Source of the DNA: Candidatus Amulumruptor caecigallinarius
GTDB taxonomy: Bacteria > Bacteroidota > Bacteroidia > Bacteroidales > Muribaculaceae
DNA: 64,000 nt
NCBI GenBank assembly: GCA_023665605.1
Contig: JAMPDP010000001.1
Span: 207,164 to 271,163 of the forward strand
Direction of reading: 5' to 3'
Position 1 is the first letter of the stretch, and each line of letters starts with the position of its first letter. Under the pieces are notes generated by a model, which was not told the DNA's origin, did no database searches, and saw nothing but the letters and a program-made list of their open reading frames with translations. Made by a program: the position numbers and the translations under genes. This document shows, one piece after another, positions 26,989 to 35,206 of the stretch.

Positions 26989-28083
26989 ATGAAAAAGGCG
27001 ATATTCATTGACCGCGACGGCACCATCATCGCTGAGCCCGATGACGAGCAGATTGACTCGCTCGAAAAGCTGCGCTTCATCCCCGGGGCCATCACCGGCC
27101 TTGCTGCTTTATGCGGCAAAGGTTATGAGCTGGTGATGGTCAGCAATCAGGATGGACTGGGCACTGACTCATTTCCCGAAGATACCTTCTGGCCGGCCCA
27201 CAACAAGATGCTCGACACTCTGGCCGGCGAGGGAGTGCACTTCGATGATGAGTTGATTGACCGCTCATTCCCCGCCGACAATGCCCCCACACGCAAGCCC
27301 CGCACCGGCATGCTCACCCGCTATATGGAGGGTGATTATGACCTGGCGAACTCATACGTGATAGGCGACCGCGCCACCGACATGGAACTGGCAGTGAATC
27401 TCGGGGCCAAGGGGATACTCATCGGTGACCCCTCGGATGCCGTTGACGGCTGCGTCCTGGCAACGCGCGACTGGCATGAGATAGCCCGTTACATCCTCTC
27501 GTCTGACCGCCGCGCGGAGGTGAGCCGCAACACCTCGGAAACCAAAATCCATGTGATGATAGACCTGGACCGCGGCGGCGAGTCGATGATTGACACCGGC
27601 TTGAAGTTCTTTGACCACATGCTTTGGCAGATACCCCATCACGCCGGAGTATCACTGGTGGTGAAGTGCCACGGCGACCTTGAGGTGGATGAGCATCATA
27701 CCATGGAGGATGTGGCCATAGCCCTCGGCGAGGCTATCCATGAGGCTCTCGGCTCCAAGCGGGGGATTGACCGCTACGGCTTTGTGCTCCCCATGGATGA
27801 GAGCCGCGCCATGGTGCTGATAGACTTCGGGGGGCGTGCGGACTTCGACTGGGATGTCACCTTCACCCGCGAGTATGTGGGTGACACCCCCACGGAGATG
27901 TACGCTCACTTCTTCAAGACACTAGCCGTGGCCATGAAAGCCAACCTCCACATAGCGGCGCGCGGTGACAACAACCACCACCTCATCGAAGGGGTGTTCA
28001 AGGCATTTGCCCGCGCCCTGCGCATGGCAGTGCGCCGCGATGTATTCTCCTATGAACTACCCTCAAGCAAAGGAGTGTTATGA
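26989..28083 (+). CDS. hisB: Bifunctional histidinol-phosphatase / imidazoleglycerol-phosphate dehydratase
   Basis: 364 residues. The N-terminal HAD phosphatase (residues 1-165) has FIDRDGTI with the nucleophile Asp and [12 protein letters not shown]; the C-terminal IGP dehydratase (about 175-364) has [31 protein letters not shown] and [15 protein letters not shown] with the metal-binding His pairs. The fused form is usual in Bacteroidetes and gamma-proteobacteria. Its stop overlaps the start of hisH by 4 bases (ATGA). Confidence 0.96.
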   Translation: MKKAIFIDRDGTIIAEPDDEQIDSLEKLRFIPGAITGLAALCGKGYELVMVSNQDGLGTDSFPEDTFWPAHNKMLDTLAGEGVHFDDELIDRSFPADNAPTRKPRTGMLTRYMEGDYDLANSYVIGDRATDMELAVNLGAKGILIGDPSDAVDGCVLATRDWHEIARYILSSDRRAEVSRNTSETKIHVMIDLDRGGESMIDTGLKFFDHMLWQIPHHAGVSLVVKCHGDLEVDEHHTMEDVAIALGEAIHEALGSKRGIDRYGFVLPMDESRAMVLIDFGGRADFDWDVTFTREYVGDTPTEMYAHFFKTLAVAMKANLHIAARGDNNHHLIEGVFKAFARALRMAVRRDVFSYELPSSKGVL

Positions 28084-28664
28084 TAGCCATCATTGACTAT
28101 GACATGGGCAACATCCGCTCGGTGGAAAATGCCCTCCGGCGCCTCGGCGCCGACTACGTGCTCACCTCAGACCCGCAGGTGATTCATGCGGCTGACCGAG
28201 TGCTCCTCCCCGGCGTGGGGCACTGCGGCGAGGCCATGCAGAAGCTCCGCGAGAGGGGGCTCTGCCAGGCAATCAAGGATCTGCGCCACCCGGTACTCGG
28301 CATCTGCGTGGGCATGCAGGTGATGTGCCGGCACACCATGGAGGGTGACGCGGATTGCCTCGGTATCTTTGATGCCAAAGTGACACGCTTCCCCGAAAGC
28401 GCAGACTTGCGCGTGCCCCACATCGGCTGGAACACCATCGGCAACCTCGACTCCAAGCTCTTCAAGGGTATAGACGGCGGCTCACACGTCTACTTCGTCC
28501 ACTCCTATTATGCTCCGCTCTGCCCGGACACCATCGCCACCACCCCCTACGGCGGTCTATTCTCGTCGGCTCTGAAATATGAAAACTTCTTCGGCACGCA
28601 GTTTCACCCCGAGAAGAGCGGTGACATCGGTGAGCGCATCCTCGCCAACTTCCTGAAGCTATGA
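28080..28664 (+). CDS. hisH: Imidazole glycerol phosphate synthase, glutaminase subunit
   Basis: 194 residues. Class I amidotransferase that feeds ammonia to His[17 protein letters not shown] at the start, the oxyanion region [12 protein letters not shown], nucleophile Cys in [11 protein letters not shown] and the His-Glu pair in [11 protein letters not shown]. Overlaps hisB and hisA by 4 bases each. Confidence 0.96.
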   Translation: MIAIIDYDMGNIRSVENALRRLGADYVLTSDPQVIHAADRVLLPGVGHCGEAMQKLRERGLCQAIKDLRHPVLGICVGMQVMCRHTMEGDADCLGIFDAKVTRFPESADLRVPHIGWNTIGNLDSKLFKGIDGGSHVYFVHSYYAPLCPDTIATTPYGGLFSSALKYENFFGTQFHPEKSGDIGERILANFLKL

Positions 28665-29380
28665 TAGAGATTATCCCGGCCATTGACATAATCGACGGCA
28701 AATGCGTGCGCCTGAGCCAGGGCGACTATGACCGCTGCACCGTCTACCGCGACACTCCCGCCGATGCCGCTCGGCGCTACGTGGATGCCGGGCTGACGCG
28801 CATCCATGTAGTGGACCTTGACGGCGCCAAAGCCTCGAAGCCGCTCAACTTCCATGCCCTTGAGCAGATGGCGCACGTCGACGGCGCACGCATCGAGTGG
28901 GGGGGCGGCCTCAAAAGCCGTCAGGCCCTCACAGACATTTTCAATGCCGGTGCCAGCTATGGCATCATCGGCTCGCTTGCTGCCAAGCAACCGGAACTGA
29001 TGTGCGACCTGCTGCTCGGGTTCGGCCCCGACCGGGTGGTGCTCGGGGCGGATGTGCGCGGCCGCAAGGTGGCCGTCAACGGTTGGCTGGAGGATATGCA
29101 GCTCACTGTGGCCGCGCTCATCGACAAGCTGCTTCCCGCCGGACTAACTCAGGCGGTGTGCACGGAGATTTCACGCGACGGGATGTTTACCGGCCCGGCC
29201 TGCGACCTCTATAAGGAGCTGATGGAGCTCTTCCCCTCCGTCACGTTCACCGCATCAGGGGGCATCGGCTCGATGGCTGACATCGAGGAACTTGACCGCC
29301 TTGGCGTGCCCCGCGTCATAGTGGGCAAAGCACTCTACGAAGGCCGTATCACCCTCAAAGAATTGGAACGCATATGTTAG
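28661..29380 (+). CDS. hisA: Phosphoribosylformimino-5-aminoimidazole carboxamide ribotide isomerase
   Basis: 239-residue TIM barrel with the half-barrel repeats of the family: EIIPAIDIIDGKCVRLSQGDY near the N-terminus and EISRDGMFTGP, FTASGGIGSMADI in the C-terminal half. Fourth step of the pathway. Overlaps hisH (4 bases) and hisF (7 bases). Confidence 0.96.
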   Translation: MIEIIPAIDIIDGKCVRLSQGDYDRCTVYRDTPADAARRYVDAGLTRIHVVDLDGAKASKPLNFHALEQMAHVDGARIEWGGGLKSRQALTDIFNAGASYGIIGSLAAKQPELMCDLLLGFGPDRVVLGADVRGRKVAVNGWLEDMQLTVAALIDKLLPAGLTQAVCTEISRDGMFTGPACDLYKELMELFPSVTFTASGGIGSMADIEELDRLGVPRVIVGKALYEGRITLKELERIC

Positions 29381-30132
29381 CCAAACGCATCATCCCGTGC
29401 CTTGATGTCAAGGATGGCCGTACCGTCAAGGGCATCAACTTCGAGGGGCTCGCTGACGTGGGCGATGCCGTGGAACTCGGCGCGCGCTATGCCGCCGAGG
29501 GAGCCGACGAGCTGGTTTTTCTCGACATCAGTGCCTCGCGTGAAGGGCGCAACACCTTCACAGCCCTTGTGGAACGCATCGCCGACCGCATCAACATTCC
29601 CTTCACCGTGGGGGGAGGCATAGCCACGCTCGATGATGCGGCACGCCTGCTTGATGCCGGGGCAGACAAAATCACTGTCAACTCAGCCGCCGTGGCTCGC
29701 CCGGAGCTCATCAGCGAGATAGCCTCGCGCTTCGGCTCGCAATTCGTGGTGGCGGCTGTAGATGCGCGCCTCACCGACGACGGCATCTGGCACGTGACCA
29801 CTCACGGCGGCTCACGCGTGAGCGACCGCGAGCTTTTCTCATGGGCTCGTGAGGCGCAGGAGCGCGGGGCCGGCGAAGTCCTCTTCACCTCAATGAACCA
29901 TGACGGCACCCGCTCAGGCTACCCCTGTGACACCTTCGCACGCCTTCACAGCGAACTTGCCGTGCCGGTCATTGCCTCGGGCGGTGCCGGCAGCGTGGAT
30001 GATATTGCCGAGGTATTCACCCGTGGCGAGGCTGATGCCGCCCTCGCTGCAAGCATATTCCACTACGGCGAAATCTCCATCGCCGACCTCAAACGTCAGC
30101 TCGCCGACCGCGGCATCCCCATGCGACTCTGA
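29374..30132 (+). CDS. hisF: Imidazole glycerol phosphate synthase, cyclase subunit
   Basis: 252-residue TIM barrel. RIIPCLDVKDGRTVKGINFEGL with the catalytic Asp, DELVFLDISAS, FTVGGGIATLDDA, the second catalytic Asp in SMNHDGTRSGY, and VIASGGAGSVDD. It partners HisH to make IGP and AICAR. Confidence 0.96.
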   Translation: MLAKRIIPCLDVKDGRTVKGINFEGLADVGDAVELGARYAAEGADELVFLDISASREGRNTFTALVERIADRINIPFTVGGGIATLDDAARLLDAGADKITVNSAAVARPELISEIASRFGSQFVVAAVDARLTDDGIWHVTTHGGSRVSDRELFSWAREAQERGAGEVLFTSMNHDGTRSGYPCDTFARLHSELAVPVIASGGAGSVDDIAEVFTRGEADAALAASIFHYGEISIADLKRQLADRGIPMRL

Positions 30133-30177
30133 GCCAACCCTCCGTTACATCTTATTCCTCTCCCCACACTTCCACCC

Positions 30178-30777
30178 ATGACTTTCGACCAGTTTGACCT
30201 GAAGAAATGCGCCGACGGGCTGCTCCCCGTCATTGTGCAGGATGCCGTCACCCTGCGTGTGCTCATGCTCGGCTACATGAACCGCGAGGCCTTTGACAAG
30301 ACCGTGGCCACCGGCAACGTCACCTTCTACTCCCGCACACGTCAGACGCTCTGGACCAAGGGCGAAACCTCCGGGCACTTCCTCAAACTCGTGGAGATGT
30401 GGAGCGACTGCGACGCAGACACACTCCTTATCAAGGCCAACCCGATAGGCCCCACCTGTCACCGCGGCACCACGGCCTGCTTCGACACGCCCGCCGAGGA
30501 TGGCTTTGTACGCTCGCTCTCACAGCTCATCCGCGGGCGCCATGAGCAGATGCCCGAAGGCTCTTACACGACGCGCCTTTTCATCAAGGGGGTCAAGAAA
30601 ATAGCCCAAAAAGTAGGCGAGGAGGCCGTGGAAAGTGCCATTGAGGCCGTTGACGGCAACCGTGACCGCTTCATCTACGAAGCCTCCGACCTGGTCTACC
30701 ACCTGCTTGTCCTATTGGAGCAGATGGACGTAACCCTCTCCGACATAGAGCGCGAGCTCGTCAAGCGCCACTCCTAA
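30178..30777 (+). CDS. hisIE: Bifunctional phosphoribosyl-AMP cyclohydrolase / phosphoribosyl-ATP pyrophosphatase
   Basis: 199 residues. The HisI domain (1-110) has MLGYMNREAFDKT, FYSRTRQTLWTKGETSGH and the zinc-site CDADTLLI and GPTCHRGTTACF; the HisE domain (about 115-199) has KKIAQKVGEEAVESAIEA and EASDLVYHLLVLL. Last gene of the his operon; no obvious terminator before the convergent glycosyltransferase. Confidence 0.95.
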   Translation: MTFDQFDLKKCADGLLPVIVQDAVTLRVLMLGYMNREAFDKTVATGNVTFYSRTRQTLWTKGETSGHFLKLVEMWSDCDADTLLIKANPIGPTCHRGTTACFDTPAEDGFVRSLSQLIRGRHEQMPEGSYTTRLFIKGVKKIAQKVGEEAVESAIEAVDGNRDRFIYEASDLVYHLLVLLEQMDVTLSDIERELVKRHS

Positions 30778-30831
30778 CCCGACATCATCTTATAGCTCCA
30801 CCGCTGTGTAATATCCGTCAATGGAACCGGG

Positions 30832-31755
30832 TTACAGCAGCCGGGTCATCAGGAGGGAGGCACCGTGGCCGGTCAGGCGGAGGGTTTGGTAGGCGGCGGT
30901 GATTACCGTGCGCTGCTTTCTTGAGAGGCCGCTGAGGGCCGCTTGGAGCTGCCGGCGGGCAAGGTCGGAACACCCCTCACGGGCGTAGAGCGCGGCGAGC
31001 TTGGCGCGGATGCCACGGGCATGGATGGCCCATGGCGTTTTGGCCAAACGCGCCTCTATTTTGTCGAGCGCAGCCTCCCAACGTCCTACTCCGGCGGCGT
31101 AGCTGCTGCCGGTAATGGAACCTGCGGTACGGGTTGAGATGTCGCTTACCAGTGTCGGGGCTCCCGGCAGGGCCACGACGCGGTTCGCGGCGAGCATCAG
31201 ACGCACTCCTAACTCCAGGTCATCCCAGGCGCGTAAGCTCTCATCCCAGCCACCTGCTGCACGCAGCAGCTCGGTGCGCACGGCATACTGCTCGGTGGAG
31301 AGCACTGAGTGGTGCAGCTGCGCCACCATGTCTGGGACGAAGCGGCGTACTACGCGCCGTCCTCGCCCATCCTCCTCATAGCTGGGAAATCCTATGATGT
31401 CAGCCTCGGGATTGGCGGCGATGGCGGCGGTGATGCGCATCACGTGCCCCGGAAGCATATAGTCGTCGCTGTCAAAGTGCATCACCCAAGGGGTGAAGAC
31501 CTGCGCTATCCCGGCATTGCGGGCGGCGGCGGCTCCGCGCTTGGACTCGTCAATCACGGTCATAGGCACTCCTGCCGTGGCTCCTTCGGCAGCGAGTTCA
31601 TCAAGGCGAGCGCGGCTGCCGTCGGCGGAGCCGTTGTCCACGGCCACAACCCGCAGGCCATCAACACCCTGGGCGAAGATGGAGCGGAAACAACGGTCGA
31701 TGGTACCGATGCGGTCACGCACCGGTACCACCACCGTTATGAGAGCCTGTGTCAC
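30832..31755 (-). CDS. Glycosyltransferase family 2
   Basis: 307 residues with a GT-A fold: ITVVVPVRDRIGTIDRCFRSIFAQ, VAVDNGSADGSRARL, and the metal-binding DxD region FDSDDYMLPGHV. The C-terminal 80 residues are helical, and no membrane segment is obvious apart from the tail. Donor and acceptor are unknown. It is downstream of, and 20 bases from, the PCMD lipoprotein gene on the same strand, so it may belong to the surface locus 30832-37810. Confidence 0.85.
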   Translation of the reverse strand: MTQALITVVVPVRDRIGTIDRCFRSIFAQGVDGLRVVAVDNGSADGSRARLDELAAEGATAGVPMTVIDESKRGAAAARNAGIAQVFTPWVMHFDSDDYMLPGHVMRITAAIAANPEADIIGFPSYEEDGRGRRVVRRFVPDMVAQLHHSVLSTEQYAVRTELLRAAGGWDESLRAWDDLELGVRLMLAANRVVALPGAPTLVSDISTRTAGSITGSSYAAGVGRWEAALDKIEARLAKTPWAIHARGIRAKLAALYAREGCSDLARRQLQAALSGLSRKQRTVITAAYQTLRLTGHGASLLMTRLL

Positions 31756-31775
31756 AAGATTAGTCGCGCTGACGG

Positions 31776-33359
31776 TCAGTAGTCATAGTCTATCACCAGG
31801 TCGTCAAGCAACATTGTGGCACCGTTGCACCCGGTGAAGTAGTCGCCGAGCTTGCTGGCCGAGGCGGTGATCAGCAGATACTTGGGCTTACGGTAAGTAT
31901 CCTTGTATGTGAGCTTTATATCGAAGCGACGATAGGTGGTCACGTCGTTCCACTCCAGCATCTCACCGTAGGCAATCACGCTCTCGTCATCCGGGTCAAA
32001 GAGGTGACGATCCTTGGGGTCGGTGCGAATCTCAAACGGTGCGTCAAGGTCTACCAGAGCCATCCACACTATGCAGGAGTCGGGCTTACCCTTGCGGTCT
32101 TCGAAGCCTGATGAAGTGTGGGTAATCAGGCCGCCGGTGTACTTGAAGTATCCGTGCAGACCGGTGGGACGCTCCGTGAACGGGCGACCGAAGTCAAGGA
32201 TGCCGTTAGTGCCCACAGTCTTGACATATGTGCCGGCGAAGATGTTTCCGGCGGCGAGCTTGCCCAACGGGCCGATGCCCACGAACTTTGTCATCAGCTG
32301 TGCGGCTTTGCCCTCGCCGGTGGGGGTGTCATCGACGGGAGTGGTATTGCTCTGCCCGAGCGTGGTTGCGCCCTTGTTGCCGGTGCCCCACCAGGGGGTT
32401 CCATCTTCGCTCCACGGACACCAAATCTTGCCGTCGAGCCACCAGTTGTCAAACGAAGCGTTGGGTACTTGGGGATTGTCGCCGGTAGAGAAGGTGAGCA
32501 CATTGCCCAGCTTCTCGCCGCTGACGGCTCGCACCTCGTAGTCGGTGAGGGGGCTGAGATGTCGGAGGCAGCCGGTGAAGGCGCCGCCGTCATGTGTCAC
32601 CCACTCGGCGGGTACAGCTACCCAAGCGTCGCTGCCTGACACGCGATATTCAAAGCCGTTATCCTCACCCTCAAGGCCTGAGCCATACACCCAAGCCACG
32701 CAGGTCCAGGCATCCACGCGGTCAGTGACCACGCTCTCGCTCACGCCTACGGTAATGGTCCACACCTGCGAGCGACCATGTTCGGTGACAGTCACCTCTA
32801 CTGGGTCGGTGAAGTCCACATCCTGTCCGGCGAGGTCAGGAGTCATCACGGCGTTGGGGCCGCCGAGGGCTATGCTGTTGACATGGACAGCGGTGATGGG
32901 CACCCATGAGGGGACGTTGGCTGAGACGGTATGATTGTCCACATCAATAACCGAGGCCCCGATCTGATTCTCTATGGTGAGGTAGCGGTCAATGGTCTGC
33001 TCGGCGGTAATGGTCCACACGTAGTCCTGATAGAGACGCACGGTGACGTTGAGCGGCTCGTGGAGATCCACGGGCGAGTCAAAGAGACCGGCGGGCACCA
33101 CTTCGCCCTGGGTCAGAGCATAGTCGGTGACGTTGACGGCGTAGATGTCGGCCTGCGGCTCCAGATACACAGTCATCTTGAGGTTGATGGTGTCTATCTG
33201 CGTGGAGCGCGCGGCATCCTCCACCGTGAACTCGGTGAAATTCGGCTGTATGTGGGGATAGGGGATGTCATCCTTGATGCATCCGCTGAGGGTGGTCATG
33301 GTCACGGCCACCGCCAAAGCGGCTCCGGCCTTCAGGAGGGTATGATTAGATGTGTACAC
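31776..33359 (-). CDS. PCMD-domain lipoprotein
   Basis: 527 residues from GTG 33359, which overlaps the stop of the upstream beta-barrel gene by 14 bases; the open frame extends to 33425, but the segment before GTG is non-signal-like. Signal ends in the lipobox LSGC. Two or three Ig-like beta segments (each with a W-T-I-T end, as in YVWTITAEQ and SQVWTITVG) precede a C-terminal PCMD-type (putative carbohydrate metabolism) domain starting at NASFDNWWLDGKIWCPW and ending MLLDDLVIDYDY. Probably anchored at the cell surface and binding carbohydrate; the function is inference. Confidence 0.75.
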   Translation of the reverse strand: MYTSNHTLLKAGAALAVAVTMTTLSGCIKDDIPYPHIQPNFTEFTVEDAARSTQIDTINLKMTVYLEPQADIYAVNVTDYALTQGEVVPAGLFDSPVDLHEPLNVTVRLYQDYVWTITAEQTIDRYLTIENQIGASVIDVDNHTVSANVPSWVPITAVHVNSIALGGPNAVMTPDLAGQDVDFTDPVEVTVTEHGRSQVWTITVGVSESVVTDRVDAWTCVAWVYGSGLEGEDNGFEYRVSGSDAWVAVPAEWVTHDGGAFTGCLRHLSPLTDYEVRAVSGEKLGNVLTFSTGDNPQVPNASFDNWWLDGKIWCPWSEDGTPWWGTGNKGATTLGQSNTTPVDDTPTGEGKAAQLMTKFVGIGPLGKLAAGNIFAGTYVKTVGTNGILDFGRPFTERPTGLHGYFKYTGGLITHTSSGFEDRKGKPDSCIVWMALVDLDAPFEIRTDPKDRHLFDPDDESVIAYGEMLEWNDVTTYRRFDIKLTYKDTYRKPKYLLITASASKLGDYFTGCNGATMLLDDLVIDYDY

Positions 33360-34236
33360 CGAGTCCGAAATTGATGTTGAAAATGTTGAAACGGAAGTTG
33401 GCGCCGGAGGTGAAGCGTGAGCCATCCTCCACGTCGTCAGTCACCTGCTTCTCATGGGTCATGTGGAGGCCAAACACACCGAATGACACGTTGAATGAGA
33501 TGTAGTCCATCACAAACACGGTGACGCCGGGGCTGAAATTGAGGTTGGCGGATGTTGTGGTGCCTCGGGTCACGTGCTCCACATCGCTGATGGTGCGCCG
33601 GAACTCGGAGGCTCCGGAGCTGAAGCCGAGGTCAATCTCGTTGAATATGCCGAAGCGCTTGGAGCGGTTCAGACCGATGTAGTGACGATAGAACACTGAG
33701 GCTCCATAGCTCTGTGACGAGTAGTGCACTCCGTGTATGTCGAAGCTCAGGTCATCGCCCAGGTCTACCGAGAGGTTGCCGAGGTTGGCATTGGCATGGG
33801 TGTAGGTGAAACGCAGACCCACAGTGTTGTTGTTGCTGAACACGTATGCCACATACGGCTTTACCGAGTAGATTTCCCCCTTGAAGTCAAAGTCCTTGAG
33901 GGCGTCAAGTATCTGCACGTCCGAGGCATCGAAGTCGGCGTAGCTGGCAGTAAGTCCGGCCATCCACTGTCCCTTGGGCATGAACAGATAGTTGAACAGA
34001 CCGCGGTCATAGCGTCCGAAGTTGCGCTCCTGCATAATCAGAGGTACGGTATCCCCCCGCACTATCACGCGCTCTCTCAACTCCGGAGCCGGAGCGGTAA
34101 TGCCGATTTTGCGTATGGGGTAAGTGATGGCGGTAGTGGCTGAGTCGGCGGCCTCTGTGGCGGCTGTTGCGACGGCGGGGAGCAGCATGGTGGCAGCCGT
34201 CAGCAGCTGTATGGTGAGGATATGGAGTCTTTTCAT
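33346..34236 (-). CDS. Outer-membrane beta-barrel protein, paralogue 2
   Basis: 296 residues with signal peptide MKRLHILTIQLLTAATMLLPAVATA. The rest alternates polar and aromatic strands (MPKGQWMAGLTASYADFDAS, GLRFTYTHANAN, SFNVSFGVFGLHMTHEKQ) and ends FRFNIFNINFGLGVHI, a barrel-type terminus. It is a clear paralogue of the next gene upstream (shared MPKGQW / VPKGQW, FGIFNEIDLGF / FGFFNEVQLQL and C-terminus). It overlaps the start of the PCMD gene, suggesting coupled expression. Role unknown. Confidence 0.75.
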   Translation of the reverse strand: MKRLHILTIQLLTAATMLLPAVATAATEAADSATTAITYPIRKIGITAPAPELRERVIVRGDTVPLIMQERNFGRYDRGLFNYLFMPKGQWMAGLTASYADFDASDVQILDALKDFDFKGEIYSVKPYVAYVFSNNNTVGLRFTYTHANANLGNLSVDLGDDLSFDIHGVHYSSQSYGASVFYRHYIGLNRSKRFGIFNEIDLGFSSGASEFRRTISDVEHVTRGTTTSANLNFSPGVTVFVMDYISFNVSFGVFGLHMTHEKQVTDDVEDGSRFTSGANFRFNIFNINFGLGVHI

Positions 34237-35123
34237 AGGTAGAAGGCGGCGCCGAACTGGATTGAGAATAAGTTGATGCGGAAGTTGGCGGTCTTGGTGT
34301 TGCGCGTCGACTCGTAGATGCGGTCGGTGGTGGCATGGGTATGTGTGTACTCAAATCCGAGCACACCCACGCTCACCTCTATCGCCGAATAGTTGTTGAG
34401 AAACACCACCAGGCCGGGCTGCAGACCCACGGAGAGGTTGAAGTTGGTCTCGTATGTGCCGGTGAGGTCTTCGCCGGAGCCGTTCTCTATCTTTGACTGG
34501 CCTCCGCCGAGCTGGAGCTGCACCTCGTTGAAGAAACCGAAACGCAGGGTGTTGCCCAGCGGGAGGTAATTGCGGAAACCGGCCCCCACGTAGAAGTTGT
34601 GGGCTATGCGGTAGAGGTGGTCTATGTCATAGTTGGTGTCCTCGCCGAGGTTTAGGTAGCCGGAGTCGAGCTGAGTGCGCGAGCGCTGATAGGCGAAGCG
34701 TCCGCCGGCGGCAAGGTTGTCCTTGAACGAGTAAAAGAGCATCGGGCTGACCTTGAAGGTGTAAGTGTCGCCGTTGAGGTGCTCAAGCACGAAGAATGTG
34801 TAGTTGTCCTGATGGCTCTGTGAGTAGCTCACGCTCACTCCGGTGATCCACTGCCCTTTGGGCACAAAGGTGGCTTTGGTGATGTCACGTGAGAACTGCT
34901 CGATTACCGGTTGCTGCGCTGTGGCCGGTGTGGCGGAGAGCGACTGCACGGGGAGCTCAGCAGCAGCCGGAGCAGTTGCGGCAGCGGTTGCCGTGCTGTC
35001 GGCGGTCGCTGCCGGTATGCCCGGAGCCGTAGCCTGAAGATTGGGCAGCGCGTTGGCCTGCGCCGCCAAGACGCTCAGCAATGCCGCCGCCGCGCCCGAC
35101 AGGCGCAATTTGTGAAAGGTCAT
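34233..35123 (-). CDS. Outer-membrane beta-barrel protein, paralogue 1
   Basis: 296 residues, signal peptide ending near AQANA, then an Ala/Thr-rich linker (residues 30-70) and a predicted barrel: VPKGQWITGVSVSYSQSHQDN, FGFFNEVQLQLGGGQ, ending NFRINLFSIQFGAAFYL. Exactly the same length as its downstream paralogue, with 4-base overlap (ATGA). Tandem pairs of such barrels between DUF4493/PCMD lipoproteins suggest a surface complex. Confidence 0.75.
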   Translation of the reverse strand: MTFHKLRLSGAAAALLSVLAAQANALPNLQATAPGIPAATADSTATAAATAPAAAELPVQSLSATPATAQQPVIEQFSRDITKATFVPKGQWITGVSVSYSQSHQDNYTFFVLEHLNGDTYTFKVSPMLFYSFKDNLAAGGRFAYQRSRTQLDSGYLNLGEDTNYDIDHLYRIAHNFYVGAGFRNYLPLGNTLRFGFFNEVQLQLGGGQSKIENGSGEDLTGTYETNFNLSVGLQPGLVVFLNNYSAIEVSVGVLGFEYTHTHATTDRIYESTRNTKTANFRINLFSIQFGAAFYL

Positions 35124-35206
35124 ATCTGATGTTGGGTGTATGTGATGTCTTATTGAGATTGGTCAGTGTGTCACTGTGATGATTGTAGAGAAGGCCGGGG
35201 GACGGG